Assembly (NCBI GenBank): GCA_021371935.1
Contig: JAJFVF010000002.1
Location: 62,001-126,000, forward strand
Length of the DNA stretch: 64,000 nucleotides
From: a bacterium
GTDB taxonomy: Bacteria > Armatimonadota > UBA5829
Direction of reading: 5' to 3'
Below the pieces are notes generated by a model that worked only from the letters and a program-made list of their open reading frames with translations, made no database searches and was not told the DNA's origin. Below, in pieces: positions 34,745 through 42,836 of this stretch (its first letter is position 1; every line of letters begins with the position of its first letter). Both the position numbers and the translations under genes were made by a program.

Positions 34745-35699
34745 TGTCAGTTTCTTCCTCCGTTATATTCTTATCTAAATCTGTATCGCGACAAACGTCA
34801 ATTATAGTTTGGTTTTTCTGCCGAAACATCATATACAATGCTCTTACTTCTTGCCACCTATCATAGCATTCGGCATTTTGTATCGGTAACCCTAGTTCCA
34901 ATGCTTCATCACGTCCAATTACGAATCCATGTGCTGGATAGTCATGAACTAGATGCCTAAGCAGTGCCCGCGCTCTGTCTTCGTTTATATACTTATCTTC
35001 GGTTATATTACGCGCTCTCAACATGCGAAGTGCATAATGCTCAGCAATTTTTATTTGACTCTCTGCTTGATGAAGCAGATGAGGGTCTAGCTTAGACATT
35101 ACGGGTTGCAAAAACTGCGCCATAAACTGAAGTGTTTCATGAAGCACCTCGTGTCTAGGTAAACCTGTATATGAAATTATTGTCGCTCCGCCCTGCACAA
35201 CCAAGTCGATTGCAGTGCGCCCAAGCGATGCCAGCGAGTCTCGAACATCTAGCCCGGATATGCGAACACCTTCTCTATCAGGGTGGCCAACTTGAACATC
35301 TAGTGGGCCCAATTCAGCAGCAGGAGCCATAAATATTTCATCCGTTCCTAATGCTAGCAGGGTTGCTGCACTCTTGGCATAATCTGAAATAACCGTTCTC
35401 AATTTAACACAACGGTTTCTCAATTCCAGCACTAGTTTATATACAGCATCAGCAATACCACCAGGAGAATCTAACCAAACATCTATAATTGTTTCGTTTG
35501 GAGTAGTATCTATCGTCCTGTCCAAAAGGTTTTGCACTTGGTCGAATAATCCACTGCTGATATCGTCTTTTCCTGCCTGCAATATCATTAAATGATAACG
35601 AGTAAGTGTTTTCTCGGGCTGAGGATTAATCTTATCAGCATTTATTAACGAGCAGGCTTCTTGCTTACAGGATTTTGTAGCGCTGGATTTGCGTGCCAA
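34698..35699 (-). CDS. SDH/ClpP-fold serine protease (passenger)
   Basis: 333 residues from TTG 35699 (TGGAG about 10 nt upstream; no in-frame ATG). ClpP/crotonase fold of the SDH (serine dehydrogenase proteinase)/SppA-like group: oxyanion strand DVWLDSPGGIADAVYKL, nucleophile Ser110 in SDYAKSAATLLALGTDEI, then MAPAAELGPLDVQVG. Lys109 precedes the Ser. A helical C-terminal half ends with a very acidic tail (ITEEETDNGSDTAEEANTD). No TM helix. It would cleave membrane or soluble peptides; membrane anchoring may come from the neighbouring TM protein. Confidence 0.82.
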   Translation of the reverse strand: MARKSSATKSCKQEACSLINADKINPQPEKTLTRYHLMILQAGKDDISSGLFDQVQNLLDRTIDTTPNETIIDVWLDSPGGIADAVYKLVLELRNRCVKLRTVISDYAKSAATLLALGTDEIFMAPAAELGPLDVQVGHPDREGVRISGLDVRDSLASLGRTAIDLVVQGGATIISYTGLPRHEVLHETLQFMAQFLQPVMSKLDPHLLHQAESQIKIAEHYALRMLRARNITEDKYINEDRARALLRHLVHDYPAHGFVIGRDEALELGLPIQNAECYDRWQEVRALYMMFRQKNQTIIDVCRDTDLDKNITEEETDNGSDTAEEANTDNKG

Positions 35700-35722
35700 T
35701 ATACATTTTCTCCACTAAGATA

Positions 35723-35962
35723 TTATTTATTCCACCGTTTGCGAGCAGCATTTCTTGCTATCTCAGATCGCTGTTCAGCACTTAGTTTGGCTGCGCGCAT
35801 TTTCCCACCAACTAAGCCACCAGCACGCCCTAATTCTACGGCAGCGGGATTCTTCTGTCTGGCATTCTGTGGTTCTAGGTCGCCTACAGCTTCGCCAGTT
35901 ATACGGAATGCAATCTCATTAAGATCACTCGGTCCTTGTTTTTTGCTTGAGCGGTTATGCAT
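35723..35962 (-). CDS. GGK-motif small basic protein (passenger)
   Basis: 79 residues. The C-terminal half carries a widespread small-protein motif: KNPAAVELGRAGGLVGGKMR followed by AKLSAEQRSEIARNAARKRW. Such motifs occur in many short, basic, plasmid- or phage-borne proteins and are thought to bind nucleic acid; the function is not established. It has its own promoter 8 nt upstream (TATAAT) and no SD, so is probably translated leaderless. Precedes the protease gene by 23 nt. Confidence 0.7.
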   Translation of the reverse strand: MHNRSSKKQGPSDLNEIAFRITGEAVGDLEPQNARQKNPAAVELGRAGGLVGGKMRAAKLSAEQRSEIARNAARKRWNK

Positions 35963-35970
35963 AGTATTTT

Positions 35971-35999
35971 ATTATACCACAAAAAGTTTTACGTGTACA
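35971..35999 (-). promoter_or_regulatory. Internal promoter before the GGK-motif gene
   Basis: On the minus strand TGTACA (plus 35994-35999), 17-bp spacer, TATAAT (plus 35971-35976), then 8 nt to ATG 35962 with no SD. The -35 matches 4 of 6 consensus bases. Confidence 0.5.
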
Positions 36000-36001
36000 C
36001 T

Positions 36002-36178
36002 CTATGTGCGGAGAGAACCCTCTTCTCTCCGACGCTCAACTAGAGCAAAATTATCAGCCATACGGCGTATGCTCTTAATCTCTTTTATTAACTCTTTGCC
36101 CGTCTTTATTGGATAAGGTTCAGTTGATACAGGCACTATGGATTCATTAGACTGTGCTTTTTTCTTTCTAGCTCCCAT
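36002..36178 (-). CDS. Small passenger protein, 58 residues
   Basis: ATG 36178 follows AGAGGTG by 8 nt and lies 17 nt after the membrane-protein stop. The product begins MGARKKKAQSNESIVPVST and continues with a basic helix (GKELIKEIKSIRRMADNFAL) and a charged end (VERRREEGSLRT). No family recognised. SD and operon spacing support it. Confidence 0.6.
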   Translation of the reverse strand: MGARKKKAQSNESIVPVSTEPYPIKTGKELIKEIKSIRRMADNFALVERRREEGSLRT

Positions 36179-36195
36179 TATTTACACCTCTAATG

Positions 36196-37098
36196 TCATG
36201 CATGTTTTTTGAGCAATAATAAACTATACTCAAGCGCAATACGTTTTTCGACCTCGCGCATTATCCATTGATATGTCGTCTTATGTTCTTCAGTTATACA
36301 ATGTTTTTTATCGGCGCAAACACTAAGAATATATATCCCTTTCCCTAATCGCCGATGGTCAACACGAAACGCCAGCATAGACCCTTCGTCATCAAGGTGA
36401 TCTGCACTGGCGGTATAGTGTCGATCTTTCTTTTTCTTTAATTCTTTTTGAAAATCCGATACGATGACAATTTTTTCACGCAATGCAGTTGATGCGGCTG
36501 AATAACGATCAGATTCAAGCTCTTCAACGGTTATATTAGGGTCTCTGTCTTCCGGTAGGAACTTAACAAAAGGACTTTCCAAATGGTTATTCTCTATCAC
36601 ACGAATAAGAGACACCTCGAAATTAACGCCTGGCCACAGGTTTCTAAATATCTCATATGTTGCTTGAAGTAGTGCATTAATCTGTAGTTCGGGTTCTGTG
36701 ATAGTTTTAAATATATTCCCAGCAGTCCTATGTTGCGCATCTGTGCACAACTCATCTGCAAGCTTAGCAAATCTATTTGCTTTCATTCCCACAACATTGT
36801 CTATTGCGGCTATGAAAGTGGCTAATACATCATTGTGTAGTTTTCCATAGTCTCTAATTGAGGCGGCGATATTTCCCCATGCTACAAATGTTGCTGAAAT
36901 CGAGACTGCTACAATCATAAATCCACTGCTCCAATATGTAGCGAAGTCATAGAGCCATGGCCAATGATTTTTAAGTGAGTCCTGCATAACCTGTGTCTGG
37001 TAGTATGTGCATACCAGACCTGGAGCAAGAACAACAATAAGTGCCTTTAGAATGCTGGCTGTTATAATTCGGGCTTTGCGCGGAATGCGTTTCCGCAT
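36196..37098 (-). CDS. Two-TM protein with GAF-like cytosolic domain (passenger)
   Basis: 300 residues; GGAAGGGA lies 6-8 nt before ATG 37098. TM helices at about residues 12-33 (IITASILKALIVVLAPGLVC) and 57-77 (SSGFMIVAVSISATFVAWGNI), then a linker helix. From residue 135 comes a domain patterned like GAF: a long helix (LQINALLQATYEIFRNLW), strands FEVSLIRVIEN, a variable loop with EKIVIVSDF, SMLAFRVDH and GKGIYILSVCAD, and a closing helix (VEKRIALEYSLLLL). GAF homology is inferred from pattern only. A membrane sensor for the adjacent protease is the simplest idea. Confidence 0.65.
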   Translation of the reverse strand: MRKRIPRKARIITASILKALIVVLAPGLVCTYYQTQVMQDSLKNHWPWLYDFATYWSSGFMIVAVSISATFVAWGNIAASIRDYGKLHNDVLATFIAAIDNVVGMKANRFAKLADELCTDAQHRTAGNIFKTITEPELQINALLQATYEIFRNLWPGVNFEVSLIRVIENNHLESPFVKFLPEDRDPNITVEELESDRYSAASTALREKIVIVSDFQKELKKKKDRHYTASADHLDDEGSMLAFRVDHRRLGKGIYILSVCADKKHCITEEHKTTYQWIMREVEKRIALEYSLLLLKKHA

Positions 37099-37258
37099 TT
37101 GTTATTCCCTTCCCGCCTTTTACTTACCAGACGATATAAAGCACAGTTGGGTTTTATTTCAGACAATATTGCATAATTATAAGACGTTTGCTCAGCTTAT
37201 GTTAACTGTTGAAACCATGATATTTCAGTTAAATATTGTTCACTACTAGTTGTAACGT

Positions 37259-37284
37259 TCAAACTGACCCACTACCCATCTTTA
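37259..37284. repeat. Right terminal inverted repeat and target duplication
   Basis: TCAAACTGACCCACTACC (37259-37276) is the exact inverse of 33614-33631 and is followed by CATCTTTA (37277-37284), identical to the left flank. Confidence 0.95.
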
Positions 37285-37320
37285 GAATTTTACCGCCTAA
37301 TGAGAACACATAGGGCTTTT

Positions 37321-38112
37321 CTATTTCACCCTACTAAAGACAAGCGCGGCACGAACAGACTTGTCCCAATCTGATCTGTAGAGGGCAGTGCCCACGATGT
37401 TGTTTACAGTGTAGGTGAGCCTCATGCTTAATGTTTTTGTGAGTTTGTATGTCATGTTTATTCGAGAATCCATGAGACTTCGACTTGTTAATGGATCGAT
37501 AAAGTGCATATCACTGTCGATAGTGGTTGACGGGTTTAGTGGAGTCTTTGATCTGAGCGCATAGACTATGCCGATATGGCGGTCTACTGTCTGCTTATGC
37601 ACTGTAACCTGTGCAAGAGCCACCTCACATTCTATGCCTGGAGAGAGTGTTTTTCCGCGACCGACCGAAAACATATAGTAGCCCGACACATCATGCGGGA
37701 GGTTTTTGTATGAACTGGGATACTTGATATTCAACAGACCTGAAATGAACTTGTAGCCATTCTTTCCATCGTGCCGGTATTCCGTGTCGAGATTGTAGGT
37801 GAAGACATTGGTCTTGTATATTTTGGTTTGACTGTACGTTCGCGACTGATTGAACCCATAGCCGGCCTTTATCCACCACTTTCTGGGGGCTGCTACGTTG
37901 GTCACGTTTATACGACTGTAAAACTGATCAGAGACATCAGACGAAAACCCACTTAACTCAGCTTCGGTCCGCAGAGAAGATTTGGTGGATTTTGCAGCAG
38001 ACTTTGGCTGGCTTGTGCTCTTTGGAGCAGGAGTGGCACTCGATTGTTTTGCTTGGTCCGCATAGCAAGGCGACAACACAAACAAAACAACAAAAACAGC
38101 TATTGTCTTCAC
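37321..38112 (-). CDS. Putative outer-membrane beta-barrel protein (DUF481-like)
   Basis: 263 residues. The signal peptide (VFVVLFVLSPCYA) is followed by a Ser/Thr/Pro/Lys linker, then alternating strands with aromatic girdles (KWWIKAGYGFNQSRTYS, FTYNLDTEYRHDGKNGYKFI, MRLTYTVNNIVGTALY) ending near ALVFSRVK. The overall pattern resembles DUF481/YdiY-like salt-induced outer-membrane proteins. No partner genes. The mobile element ends 36 bp downstream of its stop. Confidence 0.65.
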   Translation of the reverse strand: MKTIAVFVVLFVLSPCYADQAKQSSATPAPKSTSQPKSAAKSTKSSLRTEAELSGFSSDVSDQFYSRINVTNVAAPRKWWIKAGYGFNQSRTYSQTKIYKTNVFTYNLDTEYRHDGKNGYKFISGLLNIKYPSSYKNLPHDVSGYYMFSVGRGKTLSPGIECEVALAQVTVHKQTVDRHIGIVYALRSKTPLNPSTTIDSDMHFIDPLTSRSLMDSRINMTYKLTKTLSMRLTYTVNNIVGTALYRSDWDKSVRAALVFSRVK

Positions 38113-38202
38113 ATCACACTCCAGCCAAATTGTATCTGAGGCGGTCTATATAAAATATGGCCTTGAACTTATTGTCCTGAATACATGAAGTCCTGACCGA
38201 GA

Positions 38203-38231
38203 TGTGCAATTTACTCTGCGTAAATTGCACA
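38203..38231. repeat. Perfect inverted repeat, GCAATTTAC family
   Basis: TGTGCAATTTAC (38203-38214) pairs with GTAAATTGCACA (38220-38231), loop TCTGC. The GCAATTTAC arm recurs at 45868-45924. Confidence 0.8.
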
Positions 38232-38364
38232 GACATCAACCTGTTATACGCAATCGTGGTATTTTCCTTCGAGGATCGGGCTGGATTCAAGAACTCATAC
38301 TGGATTGTAGAACAGAGAAAAAGCGAGTATAATTGAGCTTGATAGATTTAGAGGTGAAGTATAA

Positions 38365-38634
38365 ATGCCTACTTACGTATATAGGTGCAAAAAGTGCGGG
38401 CACCAGTTTGAGATAGTTCAAAAAATGAAAGATAAGCCTCTTACACAATGCCCCAAGTGCAATGGAGAAATCGCAAGACTCCTTTTCCCGGTTGGAATAG
38501 TGTTCAAAGGTCCTGGCTTCCATGTAAATGATTATCCCAGTTCCACCGCGAAAGCAACAGTTTCTTCCACACAAAAAGAAAATAAGCCACAGGAAAAAAC
38601 TGACAAGCAAACCACGAGTGCTGCCAAGGGTTGA
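38365..38634 (+). CDS. FmdB-family zinc-ribbon protein
   Basis: 89 residues. Zinc ribbon formed by CKKCGHQFE (Cys pair) and QCPKCNGE (Cys pair), start MPTYVYRCKKCG as in FmdB-type putative regulators. The remainder is a low-complexity polar tail (TQKENKPQEKTDKQTTSA). GAGGTGAAG precedes the ATG by about 6 nt. The function of this widespread family is not established; regulatory and redox/sulfur links have been proposed. Confidence 0.9.
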   Translation: MPTYVYRCKKCGHQFEIVQKMKDKPLTQCPKCNGEIARLLFPVGIVFKGPGFHVNDYPSSTAKATVSSTQKENKPQEKTDKQTTSAAKG

Positions 38635-38766
38635 TGATTCAAATCAAATCCTAAAATGAACGGTGGAGTCGGTGAGAAATCCACTCTATTTCAGCCACAG
38701 CTGTATCTCTGCAATCTACTTTGGGCTCGTGGAGGATTGCTGTACAAGAGGCTCTTGTGTAATTAG

Positions 38767-38837
38767 TCCGCATTATTCACGAGGAACGTGAATAATGCTC
38801 TCAGAGACCCGGATTATGCGGTAAGCGCATAATCCGG
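38767..38837 (-). repeat. REP-like two-hairpin repeat, copy B
   Basis: Inverse of copy A. GCATTATTCACG (38770-38781) pairs with CGTGAATAATGC (38787-38798), and CCGGATTATGCG (38809-38820) pairs with CGCATAATCCGG (38826-38837). Both stems are perfect. It sits in the 281-bp gap between the FmdB and GNAT genes, which otherwise holds nothing I recognise. Confidence 0.88.
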
Positions 38838-38915
38838 AATAGTCGATCCTGTGGTCGCTACAATGGCAGAAGTGCCGCTTGTACAGACTCGGGACAATCA
38901 AGTGTGGGTCATATA

Positions 38916-39383
38916 CTATTTCAAAACATCAGCATAAAAACTCGGCCCGTTTTCCGCAATCGGAACAGCGCCACAAGCTTTTGAATAGAATCCGGTCGGT
39001 CCGGCTCCGCCAATTATAGCATACACATAACCCATCTCACGCATGGCATGCATGCAGGCCAAAAGCAGAGCCTTACCCACTCCTTTGCCGCGAGCTTTCT
39101 CGTTTACTCCAGTCGGTCCGAAATAGTCTCGCGTGGTGCACTCATATGCGGCAAATCCAATTATCTGTCCCTCATGCGTAGCAATAAAACATGTGGCAGG
39201 ATCATGCTTTAGAGAGACACTTGCCTCATCTGCCCAACGTTCGCTGAAATTCTCTATTATGAACCGACGTAATATAGATAATTCGAAAGGCTTGACCCGA
39301 CGAATCAAAATGCCATCCTGTTTAAGTTGCGCAACGCCCGTATCTTCGGGCAAATTGAGAAGGTTCACCAGCATATCAGCCAT
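38916..39383 (-). CDS. GNAT-family N-acetyltransferase
   Basis: 155 residues from ATG 39383 (AGGAG 8 nt upstream; a longer ORF has no SD). Acetyl-CoA-binding motif A is GVNEKARGKGVGKALLLACM; preceding strands FIATHEGQIIGFAAYE and the following YVYAIIGGAGPTGFYSKACG fit the GNAT fold. The substrate is unknown. Confidence 0.85.
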   Translation of the reverse strand: MADMLVNLLNLPEDTGVAQLKQDGILIRRVKPFELSILRRFIIENFSERWADEASVSLKHDPATCFIATHEGQIIGFAAYECTTRDYFGPTGVNEKARGKGVGKALLLACMHAMREMGYVYAIIGGAGPTGFYSKACGAVPIAENGPSFYADVLK

Positions 39384-39649
39384 ACAATCACTCCTGTTTT
39401 GTCTGCCTGATCTGTTCAGACAGAACCGCTTTCTTTGCAAACCCACTTAGACGCGCTTGGCATTTATTCCTTTACCGAAAGCATGTCCCTTATTCATCAG
39501 ATTAGGGTACTTTCGACAAGGGTAAAGTGAGATTGTGTATAAGTGGAACATGAAGCAATTTTTTCATATCTACATGTAATTTATTACGGTTTTCGGAGTC
39601 TAATATTATGTAAGGCAGCATATACGAGTTTTTTGGGAGGCAATAAATA

Positions 39650-40330
39650 ATGGTTGCTAGTCGTCAAATTGCGCTTATTGTCGTCGCTCTAACTTTTTCC
39701 GGGGCCGTGTGTTTACAAGCGGCGGAGAGTTTAAGCAATGTAAAATCATCGGAAACTATAAGCCTGGAACTGAGGGATGTCGATGTAAGGTCAGCACTCA
39801 ATGCATTATTCAAAAACGCTGGAAAGGACTTTGCGCTGGACCCAAACGTTACAGGAACAGTACCCGTGATATCATTCCAAGATGTCTCTTTCGATGCTGC
39901 ACTAAAAACGCTTGTCAAGTCCATGGGGCTCGTCTACAGAATAGACCAGAACATCTATATCATCAGCAAAAGGCCGGAGACGGAAAATGTGCCAAACCCT
40001 TATTCTCCGACGCCGATTCCCGAAGTTGAGTCTCCAACATCTTCACCGGATGTTGTCATAGATAAGATCCAGCTCAACTATTCAAGCGCTTCCGAAATAC
40101 TCGCTGCCATGGGCGGCATGGGACGCGAATATGGCGGATTCGGCAATGGATATGGTGGTTACGGAGGCTATGGCAACTTTGGAGGAATGAACAATTTTGG
40201 CGGCATGACATTCGGAGGCATGACAACCACCGGATACGGCAACTATGGATCAAACTACGGTGGATATGGCAGTAATAGCTCCCGTTACGGTAACTATGAT
40301 AGATACAACACCTATAGTCGTGGCTGGTAG
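39650..40330 (+). CDS. Truncated secretin-like protein (STN/N1 domains only) with Gly/Tyr-rich tail
   Basis: 226 residues; GGGAGG lies about 8 nt before the ATG. The signal peptide (IALIVVALTFSGAVCLQA) is followed by an STN-type N0 domain (LELRDVDVRSALNALFKNAG, VTGTVPVISFQDVSFDAALK) and the start of an N1/NolW domain (VIDKIQLNYSSASEILAAMGG). In place of the secretin pore, the last 90 residues are Gly/Tyr/Asn-rich tandem-like repeats (FGNGYGGYGGYGNFGGMNNF). A free-standing periplasmic secretin-domain protein, perhaps an adaptor for type IV pilus or T2SS. Confidence 0.8.
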   Translation: MVASRQIALIVVALTFSGAVCLQAAESLSNVKSSETISLELRDVDVRSALNALFKNAGKDFALDPNVTGTVPVISFQDVSFDAALKTLVKSMGLVYRIDQNIYIISKRPETENVPNPYSPTPIPEVESPTSSPDVVIDKIQLNYSSASEILAAMGGMGREYGGFGNGYGGYGGYGNFGGMNNFGGMTFGGMTTTGYGNYGSNYGGYGSNSSRYGNYDRYNTYSRGW

Positions 40331-40846
40331 TCATATCAGTGCAGTAGGACTGCATAACTAATACAAAAGTATTACTAAAATTAGGCCATACGAGTAATAG
40401 ACCTCTTGCCACAAGGCGGGTATACTGTCACTGTAGTAAACTGATCATGCGGCGCGAGAAGTAAGTCTTTTACTTATTCATTCCTTATTGGGCGCGGCGT
40501 TTTGGTCAGCCCAATTAAAGATTGAAAAAGTGAATATTTGTAATGGCGAGGGGCTCGGGTAAACCGGGTCCTTTTGCTTTGCAGGACTATCATGACCGAT
40601 TTTGTTCATCACACCTCGCATTAGTCCAAAGCCACCGTAAAGCATTATTACACGCTGTTCAGAAAACGAGGAATCGCCTCGCAATCGTCAAGTCTTTCGT
40701 CCTTTTTGGCGCGTACAAAAACAAAAGTGTTGGTCACAGTTGGATCAACCGAATGCTGTGGGCTTCCTTGTCTTTTACGCTAAGCTGCCAACAGAGTTGC
40801 GCCATCAATAATGATATTGATATCCTGTTATAAAGGACGGTAGTAG
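40331..40846. other. Intergenic region, nothing recognised
   Basis: 516 bp. A 96-codon plus-strand ORF (40543-40833) has no SD and atypical composition and is not called. Small stems occur (TGCAGT/ACTGCA near 40342-40356; AAGTAAGT/ACTTATT near 40460), but no conserved RNA motif or promoter was identified. Confidence 0.4.
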
Positions 40847-41872
40847 ATGGAAACAACAATCTTGGGACGCACTAATATGGTGGTAACGCGCACTGGATTC
40901 GGAGTGCTGCCCCTTCAGCGCACGCAAATTTCAGAGGCCGTGCGTATCTTGAAAAGAGCATATGATGCAGGCATCACTTTTTATGACACTGCGAGGGCGT
41001 ATACAGACAGTGAAGAAAAGATCGGCTATGCCCTTTCCGATGTACGCGATTCGATTGTCATAGCTACCAAAACCGCCTCGACGACTCGCACAGGTGTGCT
41101 GGCGGATATTGAGGTAAGCCTCAAAAACTTGCGCACCGACCATGTCGATCTGCTCCAGCTCCACAATCCTACTGAATTACCGGACCCGGAAGACTCTGAG
41201 TCGTCTTATGCGGGGCTTATTGAAGCGCGCGAAAAGGGCATGACCGTCTTTATCGGGTTCACTAACCACCATAGAGAGCGGGCACTGGCAGCTGTCGAGT
41301 CGGGGTTATACGACACACTGCAATACCCGCTGTGCCATATATCGAACGGTAATGACCTTGAGGTAATTGAGCGATGCAAAGCAGCCAATGTAGGGCTGAT
41401 TGCTATGAAGCCTCTTTCAGGAGGATTGCTCACTAATGCCAAAACAGCATTTGCTTTCCTGAGACAATATGAAAACCTTGTCCCTATATGGGGTTTCCAA
41501 CGTATGAACGAGCTTGAAGAGGTTCTGGAATTCGATTCCAACCCGCCGGTGATGGACGATGAAGTGTGGAAGGCAATAGAGACTGATCGTAAAGAGTTGG
41601 CTGGAGACTTCTGTCGGGCATGCGCGTATTGCATGCCGTGTCCGGCGGGCATCCAGATTCCCATGGCTGCACGTATGGGTCTGCTTCTCAGACGGATGCC
41701 GTATCAGCAGTTTATGTCGAAGCAGTGGCATAGCGAAATGCAGAAAATCCGTAACTGCATGCATTGCGGACAATGCAAGTCACGCTGCCCATATGAACTC
41801 GATACGCCTGCGCTTCTGGACAAGATGCTTGCGGACTACGAAGAGTTTTACTGCGAACATTCGCGGTCCTGA
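40847..41872 (+). CDS. Aldo/keto reductase with C-terminal ferredoxin-like domain
   Basis: 341 residues. The (beta/alpha)8 aldo/keto reductase barrel holds FYDTARAYTDSEEKIGYAL (catalytic Asp/Tyr region), VIATKT (Lys) and DLLQLHNP (His). The C-terminus has two Cys clusters, CRACAYCMPCPAGIQIP and CMHCGQCKSRCPYEL, typical of [4Fe-4S] ferredoxin-type AKRs. No signal peptide. Likely an electron-transfer-coupled oxidoreductase; the substrate is unknown. It stands alone between gaps. Confidence 0.88.
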   Translation: METTILGRTNMVVTRTGFGVLPLQRTQISEAVRILKRAYDAGITFYDTARAYTDSEEKIGYALSDVRDSIVIATKTASTTRTGVLADIEVSLKNLRTDHVDLLQLHNPTELPDPEDSESSYAGLIEAREKGMTVFIGFTNHHRERALAAVESGLYDTLQYPLCHISNGNDLEVIERCKAANVGLIAMKPLSGGLLTNAKTAFAFLRQYENLVPIWGFQRMNELEEVLEFDSNPPVMDDEVWKAIETDRKELAGDFCRACAYCMPCPAGIQIPMAARMGLLLRRMPYQQFMSKQWHSEMQKIRNCMHCGQCKSRCPYELDTPALLDKMLADYEEFYCEHSRS

Positions 41873-42012
41873 AATATGTATCTATGCTCATCGGAAAATA
41901 TTTTAGCTAAAAACTGGTAAAAACACCTGCCCGAACCCCTTGACTGAACGCGCTGTCGATGGTATCCTCTTCCGTACAAGCAGATGTATTGAATTGGTGG
42001 TAAGCAGGTTTT

Positions 42013-42792
42013 ATGTCCCAAAGTATTTGCGCAGCTCCTTTGGCTGTTAAAATCGAAGCTGATGGACAGTGGCCATCGGTAAAACTCAGCGGCAGAGCAG
42101 ATCGATCAAATGTATCGCGACTGCTCGCAGTTCTTGAACAGGTGGCTGATCAAAACGACAGGTGCGTTTCACTCGATCTGGAGGACCTTGAAGCAATGGA
42201 TGCTTCGGCGCTTCAGGGTCTGGCAAAGAGCGTCGGCGAATTTAAGGATCGTCACCGCAAACTGCACCTGACGGCGACAAGCTCCGCAGTCCGAGATATA
42301 CTCGATAGACACCACCTCTGGGATATGTTCTGCCTATGCAAAGACTGCGCGCACGATTGTTCACCGGAAAACTGTACTCAAGCGGAGAGTTCATGGGATA
42401 TAGACGTTTTTACGCTGGATTCTGTGATATCCAACTGCCGCGAAGCAAGGCACAGGGTCGGTAGAATGGCGATGGCGGCAGGCTTCAGTGAAGATGGAGT
42501 AAACGATATCCTGCTGGCGGTTGGCGAGGCGATAACAAACGCCATCAAATACGGCTCAAAGAATGTTGAAAATGCTATTTTCACGGTAAGCTGTCTGGTC
42601 AGCGAAGAGCGATTTTGTATCTCCGTAAGTGACAATGGTCCCGGGTTTAATTATCAAGAGATTCCATGTTTTGAGGATGCTCTGTTTATGGAGCATGGCA
42701 GGGGCATCTACTGCATCAAAGCACTCATGGACGAGGTCAGCTTCTACTTCAACCACGGCTGCACAGTCAGGATGGTCAAACACAAGAGCTGA
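42013..42792 (+). CDS. STAS-HATPase fusion (anti-anti-sigma plus anti-sigma-kinase-like) with Cys linker
   Basis: 259 residues. Residues 10-105 form a STAS domain with the phospho-acceptor motif DLEAMDASALQGL (Ser65). Residues 107-121 hold five Cys (C107, C109, C112, C116, C121), a possible metal or redox site. Residues 128-257 form an RsbW/SpoIIAB-type HATPase: N box LAVGEAITNAIKYG (Glu172, Asn176), G1 box SDNGPGF (Asp207), and HGRGIYCIKALMDEVSF. These two domains are normally separate, antagonistic proteins of partner-switching systems. No sigma-factor gene is adjacent. Confidence 0.85.
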   Translation: MSQSICAAPLAVKIEADGQWPSVKLSGRADRSNVSRLLAVLEQVADQNDRCVSLDLEDLEAMDASALQGLAKSVGEFKDRHRKLHLTATSSAVRDILDRHHLWDMFCLCKDCAHDCSPENCTQAESSWDIDVFTLDSVISNCREARHRVGRMAMAAGFSEDGVNDILLAVGEAITNAIKYGSKNVENAIFTVSCLVSEERFCISVSDNGPGFNYQEIPCFEDALFMEHGRGIYCIKALMDEVSFYFNHGCTVRMVKHKS

Positions 42793-42836
42793 TAAGGTCC
42801 ATAACCTCAAGCATTCACATGCGAAGTGTGTGGGTT

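Larger units (their letters stand above)
33614..37276. mobile_element. IS1-like passenger-carrying transposon, 3.66 kb
   Basis: Bounded by 18-bp perfect terminal inverted repeats and flanked by an 8-bp direct repeat (CATCTTTA at 33606-33613 and 37277-37284), the expected footprint of DDE transposition. All six genes are on the minus strand: membrane GAF-like protein, 58-residue protein, GGK-motif protein, SDH-fold protease, 63-residue protein, transposase. The interior is visibly richer in A/T than its surroundings. Perfect TIRs, matching target copies and an intact transposase imply a recent, possibly active insertion. No second TIR lies between transposase and cargo, so the whole unit would move together. 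Confidence 0.93.

Noticed and set aside
40500-40620. Possible riboswitch (GGGGCTCGGGT and ACCGGGTCC stems)
   Set aside because: Does not match any class I can recall by conserved core, and the following ORF is not convincing.
40543-40833. 96-codon plus-strand ORF
   Set aside because: No SD and random-looking sequence in an otherwise empty gap.
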